Translations under genes and position numbers: made by a program
Assembly (NCBI RefSeq): GCF_028595305.1
Contig: NZ_JAQQXS010000011.1
Location: forward strand, 115,429-179,428
Reading direction: 5' to 3'
Length of the DNA: 64,000 nucleotides
Source: Roseateles koreensis
GTDB lineage: Bacteria; Pseudomonadota; Gammaproteobacteria; Burkholderiales; Burkholderiaceae_C
Notes under the pieces: generated by a model
The model's input: only the letters and a program-made list of their open reading frames with translations
The model's database searches: none
Told to the model about the DNA's origin: nothing
Shown: positions 11,075 through 19,982 of the stretch, one piece after another
Layout of the letters: each line of letters starts with the position of its first letter
Position numbering within the stretch: the first letter of the stretch is position 1

Positions 11075-12172
11075 TCAGGAAAACAGCCTTCGGGCAGCCT
11101 GGCTGCCTGCCGCCAAGTCACGCGAGGCCAAGGCCTTGTAGAGCGTGCTGAGTTCTTGGCCAATGGAAGCAAACGCATGCAGATTGAGAATCTGCCCGCG
11201 GTCGTCACACACGTCGGCGTCCATGTCGCGAGCCAGTCCTCGGGCCGCTTCTTGCCAGGAGGCAAACGGCTCCAATGCCTCGGCCGTTTGCGGCACATCC
11301 AAGGCCAAGGCCAATTCCCTCAGCGACGATTGCTGGGGGTTTTCTGCCAACGCGGCCTGGGCATCAAAGCTCAGCGAAAGAATGGGCGGTGCGCCTTCAT
11401 CTTGCGAGGCCATCACCAACCGGCCCGGAATGGCCCCCGGCACAAAGCCGTGCCGTAACGCCATTTGCTGCACATAACCCAATGTCCATGCGGCATTGCG
11501 CGCCCGCAGTACCACGGCCAACTGGGCGTCATGGTCCCCCGCGAAATGATCGAGCTCACGCGCACGCCCCACCACGTCCAACATATCTGGAAATTGCGCA
11601 AATGCACCCACGCCATCGGCGAAGCCTTGCACCTTCTGCAAAAACTCCGAGTACTCGATTTCGTTCATGGCGCCGCTTCGATTGGCCATTTGCACGCCGG
11701 CCTGAAATTCGCCATAACGTTGCCCCGCAGCGGGCAACTCCCAGTCACCGGTTTCAGCGTTCATGCCTTCGATATGAAACGGCTTGGTTCCCGCACGTCG
11801 ACTGCCGGGCAAATGGGACAAGGCCATTTCACCGCTGATGGGCTGCTCCAGGGTCAAAGTGGCGATAGCGTCGATCAGCGCGTCAATGCGAGCGGATGGT
11901 TTGCGCATGGGCCGAGCAACGGCAGGAGCGGTCTGATCAGCCGCCACATAACTGTCATCACTCGCGGTACTATTGAAAGCCATCGAGTCATCAAGCGTAC
12001 CTTGCGGCGAACCCTGCGCGGCCATTCCAGGCTCATGGCGTGTCCCGTCCATCATGGGTTCAAGTTGTTCGGCACGGCGCGGCCCGGCCTTGCGGGCGCT
12101 CCACGCGCCATGGGCCACGACAACGGCAAGAATCAAGCCGCCCAGAATTGCCAGCAAAGAGGTCAATGTCAT
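11075..12172 (-). CDS. zipA: Cell division protein ZipA-like
   Basis: A 365-residue protein with an N-terminal membrane anchor (residues 2-22, TLTSLLAILGGLILAVVVA) followed by a basic stretch (RKAGPRR), a polar linker rich in Ala, Pro and acidic residues, and a C-terminal ZipA-type FtsZ-binding fold (about residues 200-345; for example FPDMLDVVGRARELDHF and DDRGQILNLHAF). ZipA tethers FtsZ to the membrane at the division site. The ATG at 12172 overlaps the smc stop codon by 4 bp (ATGA), the usual arrangement in Burkholderiales. The C-terminal domain is weakly conserved between groups, so naming depends on topology and on the smc-linked position. Confidence 0.85.
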   Translation of the reverse strand: MTLTSLLAILGGLILAVVVAHGAWSARKAGPRRAEQLEPMMDGTRHEPGMAAQGSPQGTLDDSMAFNSTASDDSYVAADQTAPAVARPMRKPSARIDALIDAIATLTLEQPISGEMALSHLPGSRRAGTKPFHIEGMNAETGDWELPAAGQRYGEFQAGVQMANRSGAMNEIEYSEFLQKVQGFADGVGAFAQFPDMLDVVGRARELDHFAGDHDAQLAVVLRARNAAWTLGYVQQMALRHGFVPGAIPGRLVMASQDEGAPPILSLSFDAQAALAENPQQSSLRELALALDVPQTAEALEPFASWQEAARGLARDMDADVCDDRGQILNLHAFASIGQELSTLYKALASRDLAAGSQAARRLFS

Positions 12173-15100
12173 GCGGCCTCCGCCATGGCAAGCGCCTTGT
12201 CCATATCCACCGCCACAATGCGGGAAACCCCCTGCTCTTGCATCGTCACCCCGATCAATTGTTCAGCCATTTCCATTGCAATCTTGTTGTGTGAGATGAA
12301 GAGAAACTGCGTGCCGCTGCTCATCTCCGCCACCAATTTGGCATAACGTTCTGTGTTAGCGTCATCCAAGGGCGCATCCACTTCGTCCAGCAAGCAAAAC
12401 GGCGCCGGATTGAGTTGGAAGATCGCAAACACCAAGGCGATCGCCGTCAGCGCCTTCTCACCGCCCGACAGCAAGTGAATGGTGCTGTTCTTCTTGCCGG
12501 GCGGCTGCGCCATCACCTGGATGCCGGCATCCAGAATTTCGTCGCCCGTCATCACCAGTTTTGCTTGCCCGCCCCCAAACAAGGTCGGGAACATGCGCCC
12601 AAAATGTAGATTGACCTGATCGAAAGTCGCACCCAGCAGGTCGCGGGTTTCCAGGTCGATCTTGTGGATGGCGTCTTCCAGTGTCTTCATGGCCGACTGC
12701 AAATCGGCACACTGCGCATCCAGGAAAGTTTTGCGTTCCCGGGCCGCGGTCAATTCGTCAAGTGCCGCCAAATTGACCGCACCCAAGGCCGCAACATCTC
12801 GGTTGATACGATCAATTTCACCTTGCAGGCCATAGAGCTTGACCTGCCCGGCCTCCACCGACTGCGCCAGAGCCTCCAGGTCAACAGCGGCGGCTGCAAG
12901 TTGTTCCATGTACTGCGCGCCGCCCAACTGCGCCGCCTGTTCTTCAAGCTGCAATTTGGTGATGCGCTCGCGCAAGGGATCCAGGCTGCGCTCAAAGGTC
13001 AGGCGCTGTTCATCGGCCTTGCGCAAGCGCAGGCTCAAATCGTCATAGTTGCTGCGCACGGCGGCCAAGGCTTGCTCACGTTCCATTTTCATGGCCAGCG
13101 CGTCTTGCAGACCGGCTTGCGCAGCCGCGTCGTTCAAAGAGCCCAACTCGCGCGCCAAGCTTTCTGCAGACTGCTGGTTGGTTTGCTGCTGCTGAACCGC
13201 CGTCTCGATGGCGCGCTGCAATTCAGCGCGGCGCGAAGCCAGCGCACGCGCGCTGAACTGCGCTTCCTGGGCTCGCCGCTCCAGCGCACGCAGCTGCTCG
13301 CGGGCCTCGCCCAGGCGCCGCTCAGCCAATATCACGGCGTCGTCTAGTTCGGCATGGCGCTCTTGCGTGGTCGCGAGTTGCATGTCCAACTCTTCAAAGC
13401 GCGCTTCACCGGTGACGCGGCGCTCTTGCAACTCTTCGGCCTGCGCGTCGATTTCAAACAACTCTTCTTCAAGCTGTGTGCGGCGTGTACTGGCAGCCTC
13501 GGCCTGACTGGACAAGCGCAACAACTCAACTTGCAATTGATGCGCCCGGTTCTGAGCCTCGCCCGATTCACGCCGCAGCCCCAACAGGCGCTGAGACGCT
13601 TCGGTCGCCCCCGCCTCGGCGCGGATCAAGGCACTTTTTGCCTCTTCAGCGATCAGTTGTTGCGCACGAAGCTCCAACACCAAGTGCTCGATTTCCTGTG
13701 CCCGGGCCAGCATGCCGGCTTGCTCAGTATCGGGGGCGTAAAAGCTCACCGCGAATTGGCTGACGGCGTGGCCGCCGGCGGTCATGATGAGCTCCCCATG
13801 GCTCAAGCGCTCACGCGCGGCCAAGGCCTCGTCCATCGAGGCTGCCGTGTACACGCCCTCCAACCAGTCGTTCAGCAAGGCCTTCAAGCCGGCGTCCTCC
13901 AGCCGCAGCAAGTCGGTCAAGCGAGGCAGGGTTTCGTGGGTGTTGGCGATGAATGCAGCCGGTATCGAATAAAAGGCCAGGCGCGCCGGCGGTGCATCGT
14001 CGACAAATGCGCGCACGGTCTCCAGGCGACCCACGGCCAAGGCCCCCATGCGCTCACGCAGCGCGGCCTCCAGGGCACTCTCCCAACCCGCTTGAATGTG
14101 CAGTTTGGTCCACAAACCGGCCAGGCCGTCCAGGCCGTGCCGGGCCAACCATGGCTTGAGCTTGCCTTCGGTTTGCACTTTTTCTTGCAAGGCACGCAAA
14201 GCATCCAGGCGCGCCGAAAGATCGCTTTGCCGGCTGAGTTGCTGGTTCGCGTCCTGCTGCGCAGCGCGGCGCGCCTCGTCCAGCAAAGGCGTCAGTTCTT
14301 GCGCTTCATGCAGGCGAGCATCGGCGAGATCGCGGGCTTCGTGAGCCGATTCACTTTGGCGTTTCAACTCGGCCAAACGATCGGCATCGGGTACCGCCAA
14401 ACCTTGCCGCTCAGCGGCCAGCCGCTCGCGCCGCCCCCGCAGTTGCCGCGATTGCTCCTCGATATTGCGGCTCTCCGCAGCCAACACCTGGATCTGCTGC
14501 TGAACTTGCACGACCACCGCGCGCTGTTCGTTGGCACGGCTTTGTGCGGCACGCACGGCATCTTCTGAATTGGGCAGATTTGCCTGCTGCTCTTCAGCCT
14601 GCGCAGCAAGAATCTCGCTTTGCTCTTCGGCGGTGGCGATTTGCTCGGCAATGGTTTCCAACTCATCTTGAGCTTGCTGTGAACGCTCCAGCCATTGGTT
14701 GTTCTGCGCCTGCAATTCAAGCAGCCGGGACTCCACCCGCTGGCGCCCTTCCACCACATAGCGAATGCGCTCTTCAAGCCGGCTGACTTCCAGTTGCGCC
14801 TCGGCGTAGCGCCCTTGCGAGGCATGCAATTCATCGCCCGCGGCGTAATGCGCCTGACGCACGGTTTCAAGCTCAGCCTCGACATGACGCAACTCAGCCA
14901 TGCGAGATTCGAGGCCATTGACGGCCTCCAGATACTCGGCCTTGACGCGCCCTTGTTCAGAGGTGGCATCCCGGTGCTTCAAGAACCACAATTGATGCAG
15001 CTTGAGCGTGCCGGCGTCTTGCAAGCTCCGGTAGGTGGCCGCCACTTCCGCCTGCTTTTCAAGCTTGTCGAGGTTGCTGTTCAACTCACGAAGAATGTCG

Positions 15101-15684
15101 TCCACGCGCGTCAAATTCTCGCGGGTGTCCTTCAGGCGATTTTCGGTTTCGCGGCGGCGCTCTTTGTACTTGGAGACGCCCGCTGCCTCCTCCAAGAACA
15201 TGCGCATCTCTTCTGGCTTGCTCTCGATGATGCGACTGATGGTGCCCTGGCCGATGATGGCGTAAGCACGTGGGCCCAAACCCGTGCCCAGAAACACGTC
15301 TTGCACGTCCCGCCGACGTACCGGCTGGTTGTTGATGAAGTAGCTGCTGGTGCCGTCCCGGGTCAGAAGCCGCTTGACCGCGATTTCAGAAAACTGGCTC
15401 CACTGTCCACCGGCCCGGCCGTCTTCATTGGAAAACACCAGCTCAACGCTAGAGCGGCTGGCCGGCTTGCGGTTGCCTGAACCGTTGAAAATCACGTCCT
15501 GCATGGACTCGCCGCGCAGCTCCGAGGCCTTGCTTTCGCCCAACACCCAGCGCACCGCGTCCATGATGTTGGATTTGCCACACCCGTTGGGCCCCACCAC
15601 CCCCACCAATTGGCCGGGCAGCTGAAAGACCGTCGGATCGGCAAAGGACTTGAAGCCCGAGAGCTTGATCGAGTTCAGACGCAT
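12169..15684 (-). CDS. smc: Chromosome segregation ATPase SMC
   Basis: A 1171-residue structural-maintenance-of-chromosomes protein. The N-terminal head has Walker A GPNGCGKS (residues 31-38). Two long coiled coils rich in Glu, Ala, Leu and Arg flank a hinge around residues 500-650 (GLDGLAGLWTKLHIQAGWE). The C-terminal head has the ABC signature LLSGGEKALTAIAL and Walker B FCLLDEVDAPLDD. It compacts and segregates the chromosome, normally with ScpA and ScpB, which are not in this window. The start at 15684 (MRLNSIKLSGFKSF) is the standard family start; upstream in-frame codons are not conserved in character. Its 3' end overlaps zipA by 4 bp. The upstream region carries an unusual terminator-like hairpin. 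Confidence 0.97.
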   Translation of the reverse strand: MRLNSIKLSGFKSFADPTVFQLPGQLVGVVGPNGCGKSNIMDAVRWVLGESKASELRGESMQDVIFNGSGNRKPASRSSVELVFSNEDGRAGGQWSQFSEIAVKRLLTRDGTSSYFINNQPVRRRDVQDVFLGTGLGPRAYAIIGQGTISRIIESKPEEMRMFLEEAAGVSKYKERRRETENRLKDTRENLTRVDDILRELNSNLDKLEKQAEVAATYRSLQDAGTLKLHQLWFLKHRDATSEQGRVKAEYLEAVNGLESRMAELRHVEAELETVRQAHYAAGDELHASQGRYAEAQLEVSRLEERIRYVVEGRQRVESRLLELQAQNNQWLERSQQAQDELETIAEQIATAEEQSEILAAQAEEQQANLPNSEDAVRAAQSRANEQRAVVVQVQQQIQVLAAESRNIEEQSRQLRGRRERLAAERQGLAVPDADRLAELKRQSESAHEARDLADARLHEAQELTPLLDEARRAAQQDANQQLSRQSDLSARLDALRALQEKVQTEGKLKPWLARHGLDGLAGLWTKLHIQAGWESALEAALRERMGALAVGRLETVRAFVDDAPPARLAFYSIPAAFIANTHETLPRLTDLLRLEDAGLKALLNDWLEGVYTAASMDEALAARERLSHGELIMTAGGHAVSQFAVSFYAPDTEQAGMLARAQEIEHLVLELRAQQLIAEEAKSALIRAEAGATEASQRLLGLRRESGEAQNRAHQLQVELLRLSSQAEAASTRRTQLEEELFEIDAQAEELQERRVTGEARFEELDMQLATTQERHAELDDAVILAERRLGEAREQLRALERRAQEAQFSARALASRRAELQRAIETAVQQQQTNQQSAESLARELGSLNDAAAQAGLQDALAMKMEREQALAAVRSNYDDLSLRLRKADEQRLTFERSLDPLRERITKLQLEEQAAQLGGAQYMEQLAAAAVDLEALAQSVEAGQVKLYGLQGEIDRINRDVAALGAVNLAALDELTAARERKTFLDAQCADLQSAMKTLEDAIHKIDLETRDLLGATFDQVNLHFGRMFPTLFGGGQAKLVMTGDEILDAGIQVMAQPPGKKNSTIHLLSGGEKALTAIALVFAIFQLNPAPFCLLDEVDAPLDDANTERYAKLVAEMSSGTQFLFISHNKIAMEMAEQLIGVTMQEQGVSRIVAVDMDKALAMAEAA

Positions 15685-15725
15685 GCGTGCTTGGCATTCA
15701 CAGGGCTGCAACCCCAAAAGTACGG

Positions 15726-15754
15726 CTAAGCCATTGATTTATTTGAAAAAAAGC
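15726..15754. repeat. Direct repeat element, copy 1 (smc-queF intergenic)
   Basis: A 29-base element beginning CTAAGCCATTGATTTAT, then GAA and an A-rich stretch ending AAAGC. It closely matches a second copy about 183 bp to the right. Its 3' end merges into the hairpin in front of smc. Confidence 0.55.
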
Positions 15755-15771
15755 GCCACTTTTTGGCGCTT
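15744..15771 (-). terminator. Intrinsic-terminator-like hairpin upstream of smc
   Basis: Perfect 8-bp stem AAGCGCCA / TGGCGCTT (15751-15758 and 15764-15771) with a 5-base loop. Read on the minus strand it is followed by seven T residues. It lies about 60 bp in front of the smc start codon and points toward smc, so it could act as an attenuator or could end an unrecognised transcript. Confidence 0.6.
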
Positions 15772-15908
15772 CAACTTCGTTAAATCATAGCATTGCGGCT
15801 CGAGCCGGCGCGGACACCCGAGGTATCACGAAGATTTGCCATGCAATCATTCGCTCAAAGTGGCCGCCAGGTGACCTTGGCCAATTGCGAATGAGTTACG
15901 GACAAGTT

Positions 15909-15936
15909 CTAAGCCCTTGATTTATCGAAACAAAGC
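15909..15936. repeat. Direct repeat element, copy 2 (smc-queF intergenic)
   Basis: A 28-base element beginning CTAAGCCCTTGATTTAT and ending CAAAGC, matching the copy at 15726. It too leads into an inverted repeat (CACCCG ... CGGGTG, within about 15936-15964). Nothing else convincing was found between smc and queF; the minus-strand frame here has no coding character. Confidence 0.55.
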
Positions 15937-16039
15937 ACCCGGCCCCGCCGGTAAATGACGGGTGCGGTGATACCATCGCAGCTTCCCATTTTTTGAATCT
16001 CCAGCCGGGTGCCCAGGTGCGCGCGCTGGCACTGAACTC

Positions 16040-16612
16040 ATGGCCAAGACCCCCTCGCCCAAATCTGCTGGCGTTGCCGCAAAGACCGCCACTGCCGCCG
16101 CTCCCGCCCCTGGCTCCAAAGTAGCAGCCAAACGCAAAGCCCCGACAAAAGCCGCAGTGGCAGCGCCCGCCATGCGGGAGATGCCGCCCAACCCGCCTTC
16201 GCGCCCCAGCAAAGAGCTGCACGTTTTTCCTAACCCTGCCCCGGAGCGGGACTATGTGATCCAGTTCCAGGTGCCCGAGTTCACCTGCCATTGCCCATTG
16301 ACCGGCCAACCCGACTTTGCGCATTTCACCATCGACATGATTGCGGACAAATATTGCGTCGAGTTGAAAAGCCTGAAAATGTACTTCTGGAGCTACCGCG
16401 ATGAAGGCGCCTTCCACGAAAAGGTCACCAACACCATTCTGGAAGATATCGTCAAAGTGACCCAGCCGCGCTTCATCCGCATCACTGCCAAGTGGTATGT
16501 GCGGGGCGGCATCTACACCAATGTGGTGGTGGAACATCGTCAAAAGGGATGGAAGCCGCAGCCCCGCGTGGATCTGCCCGCGCACGGCTTCGAGTCTGGT
16601 TTGTTGCGCTGA
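16040..16612 (+). CDS. queF: NADPH-dependent preQ0 reductase QueF
   Basis: A 190-residue protein that reduces 7-cyano-7-deazaguanine (preQ0) to preQ1 in queuosine synthesis. Catalytic Cys85 and Asp92 lie in [13 protein letters not shown], and the QueF motif VELKSLKMY follows at residues 108-116. From about residue 60 it has the compact unimodular QueF length. The first ~46-58 residues are an Ala/Lys/Pro-rich low-complexity extension not needed for the fold; an internal ATG at codon 45 could be the true start. Smc lies divergently upstream. DapC begins 11 bp after the stop, so the gene may head the dap operon. Confidence 0.92.
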   Translation: MAKTPSPKSAGVAAKTATAAAPAPGSKVAAKRKAPTKAAVAAPAMREMPPNPPSRPSKELHVFPNPAPERDYVIQFQVPEFTCHCPLTGQPDFAHFTIDMIADKYCVELKSLKMYFWSYRDEGAFHEKVTNTILEDIVKVTQPRFIRITAKWYVRGGIYTNVVVEHRQKGWKPQPRVDLPAHGFESGLLR

Positions 16613-16623
16613 GAGTCACGCCG

Positions 16624-17853
16624 ATGCCTTCATCCGTGTCCGTGCCGCATAACCCATTACTTGATCGGCTTCATCCCTATCCGTTCGAACGTTTGCGGGC
16701 CCTCAACAAGGGCGTCACGCCCAACCCTGCGCTGCGCCCGATCAGCCTGGGGATTGGTGAGCCCAAGCACCCGGCGCCCAAGCTGATTGAAGACGCGCTG
16801 ATCGCCAGCGTGAAGAGCTTGTCGGTCTATCCGGCCACAGCCGGGGAGCCGGCACTGCGTGAGGCCATCTCGGCATGGATTTCGCGCCGCTACGGACTCA
16901 CATTGGACGCCACAACCCAGGTGCTGCCGGTGAACGGTTCGCGCGAGGCCCTGTTCGCACTGGCCCAAACGGTGATTGACCCCAATCGCCCTGGCGCCAC
17001 CGTGGTTTGCCCCAACCCGTTTTATCAAATCTATGAAGGCGCTGCGCTACTGGCGGGGGCGCAGACAGCATTCGCCAACAGTGACCCGGCGCGCAATTTC
17101 GCGGCAGATTGGTCTCAAATCGACGAGGCCACCTGGGCGCGCACGCAGTTGCTCTATGTCTGTTCCCCGGGCAACCCAACCGGTGCAGTCATGCCGCTGG
17201 ACGAATGGAAGACGCTGTTTGAGTTGTCTGACCGCCATGGCTTCGTGATTGCGTCGGATGAGTGCTACTCGGAAATCTACTTCCGCGATGAAGCGCCATT
17301 GAGTGGCTTGGAAGCCGCCGCTCGGTTGGGCCGCCACGACTTCCGCAATTTGATCGCCTTCACCAGCCTGTCCAAGCGCAGCAATGTGCCAGGGCTGCGC
17401 TCTGGCTTCGTCGCGGGCGATGCGGCGATCATGAAGCGCTTCTTGCTCTACCGCACCTATCACGGCAGTGCCATGAACCCGATGGTGCAAGCCGCGAGCA
17501 TCGCCGCCTGGGGCGACGAGGCACATGTCATTGCCAATCGAGCCCAGTACCGCGCCAAGTTCGCACACGTCACACCGGTCTTGGCAGCGCATTTGAACGT
17601 GGCCTTGCCTGACGCCGGCTTCTACCTGTGGGCCGAAGTGCCGAAGTCCTTCCTGAATGGCGACGACATCGCCTTCTCTCAGGCGCTGCTCGCTCAATAC
17701 AATGTCGCCGTGCTGCCAGGCAGTTTGCTGGCGCGTGAAGCGCACGGTGTGAATCCGGGCGCCGGGCGCATCCGGTTGGCCTTGGTCGCGGAAACGGCCG
17801 AATGCCTTGAAGCCGCGGAACGAATCGCCGCTTTTGCGCGAACCCTTACCTGA
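16624..17853 (+). CDS. dapC: Succinyldiaminopimelate transaminase DapC
   Basis: A 409-residue class I/II PLP aminotransferase that makes N-succinyl-L,L-diaminopimelate from the keto intermediate of lysine and peptidoglycan synthesis. Visible features are ISLGIGEPKHPAP near the N-terminus, CSPGNPTG for substrate and cofactor contacts, SDECYSEIY, the PLP-lysine motif SLSKRSNVPGLRSG and a late RIRLAL arginine. Function is supported strongly by position: dapD and dapE follow on the same strand. The ATG at 16624 gives MPSSVSVPHNPLLDRLHPYP; longer open frame upstream overlaps queF and is not used. Confidence 0.93.
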   Translation: MPSSVSVPHNPLLDRLHPYPFERLRALNKGVTPNPALRPISLGIGEPKHPAPKLIEDALIASVKSLSVYPATAGEPALREAISAWISRRYGLTLDATTQVLPVNGSREALFALAQTVIDPNRPGATVVCPNPFYQIYEGAALLAGAQTAFANSDPARNFAADWSQIDEATWARTQLLYVCSPGNPTGAVMPLDEWKTLFELSDRHGFVIASDECYSEIYFRDEAPLSGLEAAARLGRHDFRNLIAFTSLSKRSNVPGLRSGFVAGDAAIMKRFLLYRTYHGSAMNPMVQAASIAAWGDEAHVIANRAQYRAKFAHVTPVLAAHLNVALPDAGFYLWAEVPKSFLNGDDIAFSQALLAQYNVAVLPGSLLAREAHGVNPGAGRIRLALVAETAECLEAAERIAAFARTLT

Positions 17854-17895
17854 GCTGCCTTGCAGACAGCCCTTATTTTTTACACCCCATCTCCC

Positions 17896-18717
17896 ATGAC
17901 CCAACAATTGCAAGCCATCATCGACCAAGCCTGGGAAGGCCGCGCCTCCCTCAACGCCAGCACCTCGCCCGAAGTGCGCGATGCCGTGGAGCACGTGATT
18001 GCCGAACTGGACGCAGGCCGTCTGCGTGTGGCTGAGCGCCAAGCCGTGGGCCAGTGGACCGTGCACCAGTGGATCAAAAAGGCCGTGCTGCTGTCATTCC
18101 GCCTGAATGACAACCAACTCATGGGCTCCGGTGACCTGAACTTCTTCGACAAGGTGCCCACCAAGTTTGCAGGCTTGTCAGAGGAAGCCATTCGCGCCAT
18201 GGGCGTGCGCGTGGTGCCACCTGCCGTGGCCCGCCGCGGCAGCTTCCTGGCCAAGAACGTGATTTTGATGCCCTCCTACGTCAACATCGGCGCCTATGTG
18301 GATGAAGGCGCCATGGTCGACACCTGGGCAACCGTCGGTTCCTGCGCACAGATCGGTAAAAACGTGCACCTGAGCGGCGGCGTCGGCATTGGCGGCGTGC
18401 TGGAGCCGCTGCAAGCCAACCCCACCATCATCGAGGACAACTGCTTCATCGGCGCCCGCTCCGAAGTGGTGGAAGGCGTGATCGTGGAAGAAAACTCGGT
18501 CATCTCCATGGGCGTGTACATCGGCCAAAGCACCAAGATCTACGACCGTGCCACGGGCGAAGTGAGCTATGGCCGCATCCCGTCCGGCTCGGTGGTGGTG
18601 AGTGGCAATTTGCCGTCTGCCGATGGCAAGTACAGCTTGTATTGCGCAGTGATCGTGAAGCGTGTGGATGCACAAACCCGCGCCAAGACCAGCATCAACG
18701 ACCTGCTGCGCGCCTGA
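17896..18717 (+). CDS. dapD: Tetrahydrodipicolinate N-succinyltransferase DapD
   Basis: A 273-residue enzyme, matching the usual DapD length of about 274, that succinylates tetrahydrodipicolinate using succinyl-CoA. The C-terminal two thirds are a left-handed beta-helix made of hexapeptide repeats ([51 protein letters not shown]). The N-terminal part is helical ([16 protein letters not shown]). It lies 42 bp after dapC and before the pilU-like gene and dapE. The family-standard ATG at 17896 is used; a TTG 12 codons earlier is unlikely. Confidence 0.97.
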   Translation: MTQQLQAIIDQAWEGRASLNASTSPEVRDAVEHVIAELDAGRLRVAERQAVGQWTVHQWIKKAVLLSFRLNDNQLMGSGDLNFFDKVPTKFAGLSEEAIRAMGVRVVPPAVARRGSFLAKNVILMPSYVNIGAYVDEGAMVDTWATVGSCAQIGKNVHLSGGVGIGGVLEPLQANPTIIEDNCFIGARSEVVEGVIVEENSVISMGVYIGQSTKIYDRATGEVSYGRIPSGSVVVSGNLPSADGKYSLYCAVIVKRVDAQTRAKTSINDLLRA

Positions 18718-18723
18718 ACGCCG

Positions 18724-18751
18724 TGACGCCAGCCCTCGGGGCCCGGCGTCA
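18724..18751 (+). terminator. Hairpin after dapD
   Basis: Outer stem TGACGCC / GGCGTCA with an inner GCCC / GGGC stem, immediately after the dapD stop. It lacks a T-tract, so it may be a weak or processing hairpin rather than a full terminator. Confidence 0.35.
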
Positions 18752-18814
18752 TGCCGCCCTGCCACGTTAACGATTCACCGACCCAACGACCCAACGACGC
18801 CGAGGTAAGTAGCG

Positions 18815-19975
18815 ATGTCAGGAAACATGGAGCGCATCCTGCGCCTGATGGCGGACAAGGGTGCATCCGACGTCTATCTTTCGGCCAATATGCCGGTACT
18901 GATCCGCCTGAACGGGCAGATCGTGCAGTTGTCCGACCAATTGCTCTCACCGACCCAGCCTCGGCAATTACTGGCCGAGGTGCTGGAGCCCAGCCACCTG
19001 GCGGAGTTGGACCAGACGGGCGAGCTCAATATGGCGGTATCCATCAGCAAGGTGGGCAGTTTCCGGCTCTCGGGTTTTCGCCAGCGCGGCACCATCGCGG
19101 GCGTATTTCGGCACATCCCGCATGTCATTCCGTCGCTGGAGCAACTCAATCTGCCCTCAGTTCTGGGCAAGCTGGTGCTCGAAAAGCGCGGCCTGATTTT
19201 GATGGTGGGCGCAACCGGCACAGGCAAAAGCACGACGCTGGCGTCCATGCTGGAGCAGCGCAACATGAATATGGCGGGGCATATCCTGACCATTGAAGAT
19301 CCGCTGGAATACTTGTTCTCCAACAAGCGCTCCGTGGTGAACCAACGTGAAGTAGGACGCGACACCGCGTCTTTGCAAGTGGCGCTGAAGAATGCACTGC
19401 GCCAATCGCCAGACTGCATCTTGATTGGCGAAATCCGCGACCGCGAAACCATGACCGCCGCGATTTCATATGCACTGTCAGGCCACTTGGTGCTGGCAAC
19501 CTTGCATGGCAATAACAGTTATCACGCACTGAATCGAATCTTGTCGTTCTACACGCCGGAATCTCGACCCGCCTTGTTGAACGACCTGGCCGCAGGTTTG
19601 AAGTCCATCGTGTCCCAGCGCTTGGTCAAGGCCACGGCGGGGGGGCGCATCCCCGTCATCGAAATTCTGCTCAACACCAAATTGATTGGCGAATTCATCG
19701 AGCAAGGCGACTTCCCATCCGTCAAGGAGGCCATGGAGAAGTCGATTGCCGAGGGCTCGCAGACCTATGAAGAGCACTTCGCGAAGCTGATCAAGGACGG
19801 CACCATCACCCGTGAAGAAGGCCTTGCCTTCGCCGACTCACCGACCAATCTGCTGTGGCGATTGCAAAACGACACGACGGCTCCAAAAGGCTCGAGCCGA
19901 GCTGGTAAGAACGAAGAAGCTGCCAGTGATGAGGCCAGCTTCACTGAAATCACGTTGGACATCCGGAACGACTGA
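18815..19975 (+). CDS. PilT/PilU-family type IV pilus ATPase, PilU-like
   Basis: A 386-residue retraction-type ATPase of the type IV pilus secretion superfamily. Residues 1-110 form the N-terminal PAS-like domain ([24 protein letters not shown]). Walker A is GATGTGKST (132-140), followed by the Asp box EDPLEYLF, Walker [12 protein letters not shown] and the His box [11 protein letters not shown]. The C-terminus is extended and acidic, as in PilU rather than PilT. It should power or assist pilus retraction at the inner membrane. GAGGTAA precedes the ATG by 8 bases. It is inserted between dapD and dapE with no other pilus genes in the window. Confidence 0.88.
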   Translation: MSGNMERILRLMADKGASDVYLSANMPVLIRLNGQIVQLSDQLLSPTQPRQLLAEVLEPSHLAELDQTGELNMAVSISKVGSFRLSGFRQRGTIAGVFRHIPHVIPSLEQLNLPSVLGKLVLEKRGLILMVGATGTGKSTTLASMLEQRNMNMAGHILTIEDPLEYLFSNKRSVVNQREVGRDTASLQVALKNALRQSPDCILIGEIRDRETMTAAISYALSGHLVLATLHGNNSYHALNRILSFYTPESRPALLNDLAAGLKSIVSQRLVKATAGGRIPVIEILLNTKLIGEFIEQGDFPSVKEAMEKSIAEGSQTYEEHFAKLIKDGTITREEGLAFADSPTNLLWRLQNDTTAPKGSSRAGKNEEAASDEASFTEITLDIRND

Positions 19976-19982
19976 CCCCCCG

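Noticed and set aside
11465..12346. 293-codon plus-strand frame opposite zipA and the smc end
   Set aside because: It lies entirely opposite two recognised genes and shows His/Gly-rich antisense composition without a domain.
15745..15790. Small RNA gene ending at the hairpin before smc
   Set aside because: A TATGAT at 15784-15789 on the minus strand would start a transcript only about 30 bases before the hairpin, and no -35 box is visible; too little for an RNA gene call.
15896..16585. 229-codon minus-strand frame opposite queF
   Set aside because: It is antisense to the clearly recognised QueF sequence and has no recognisable domain.
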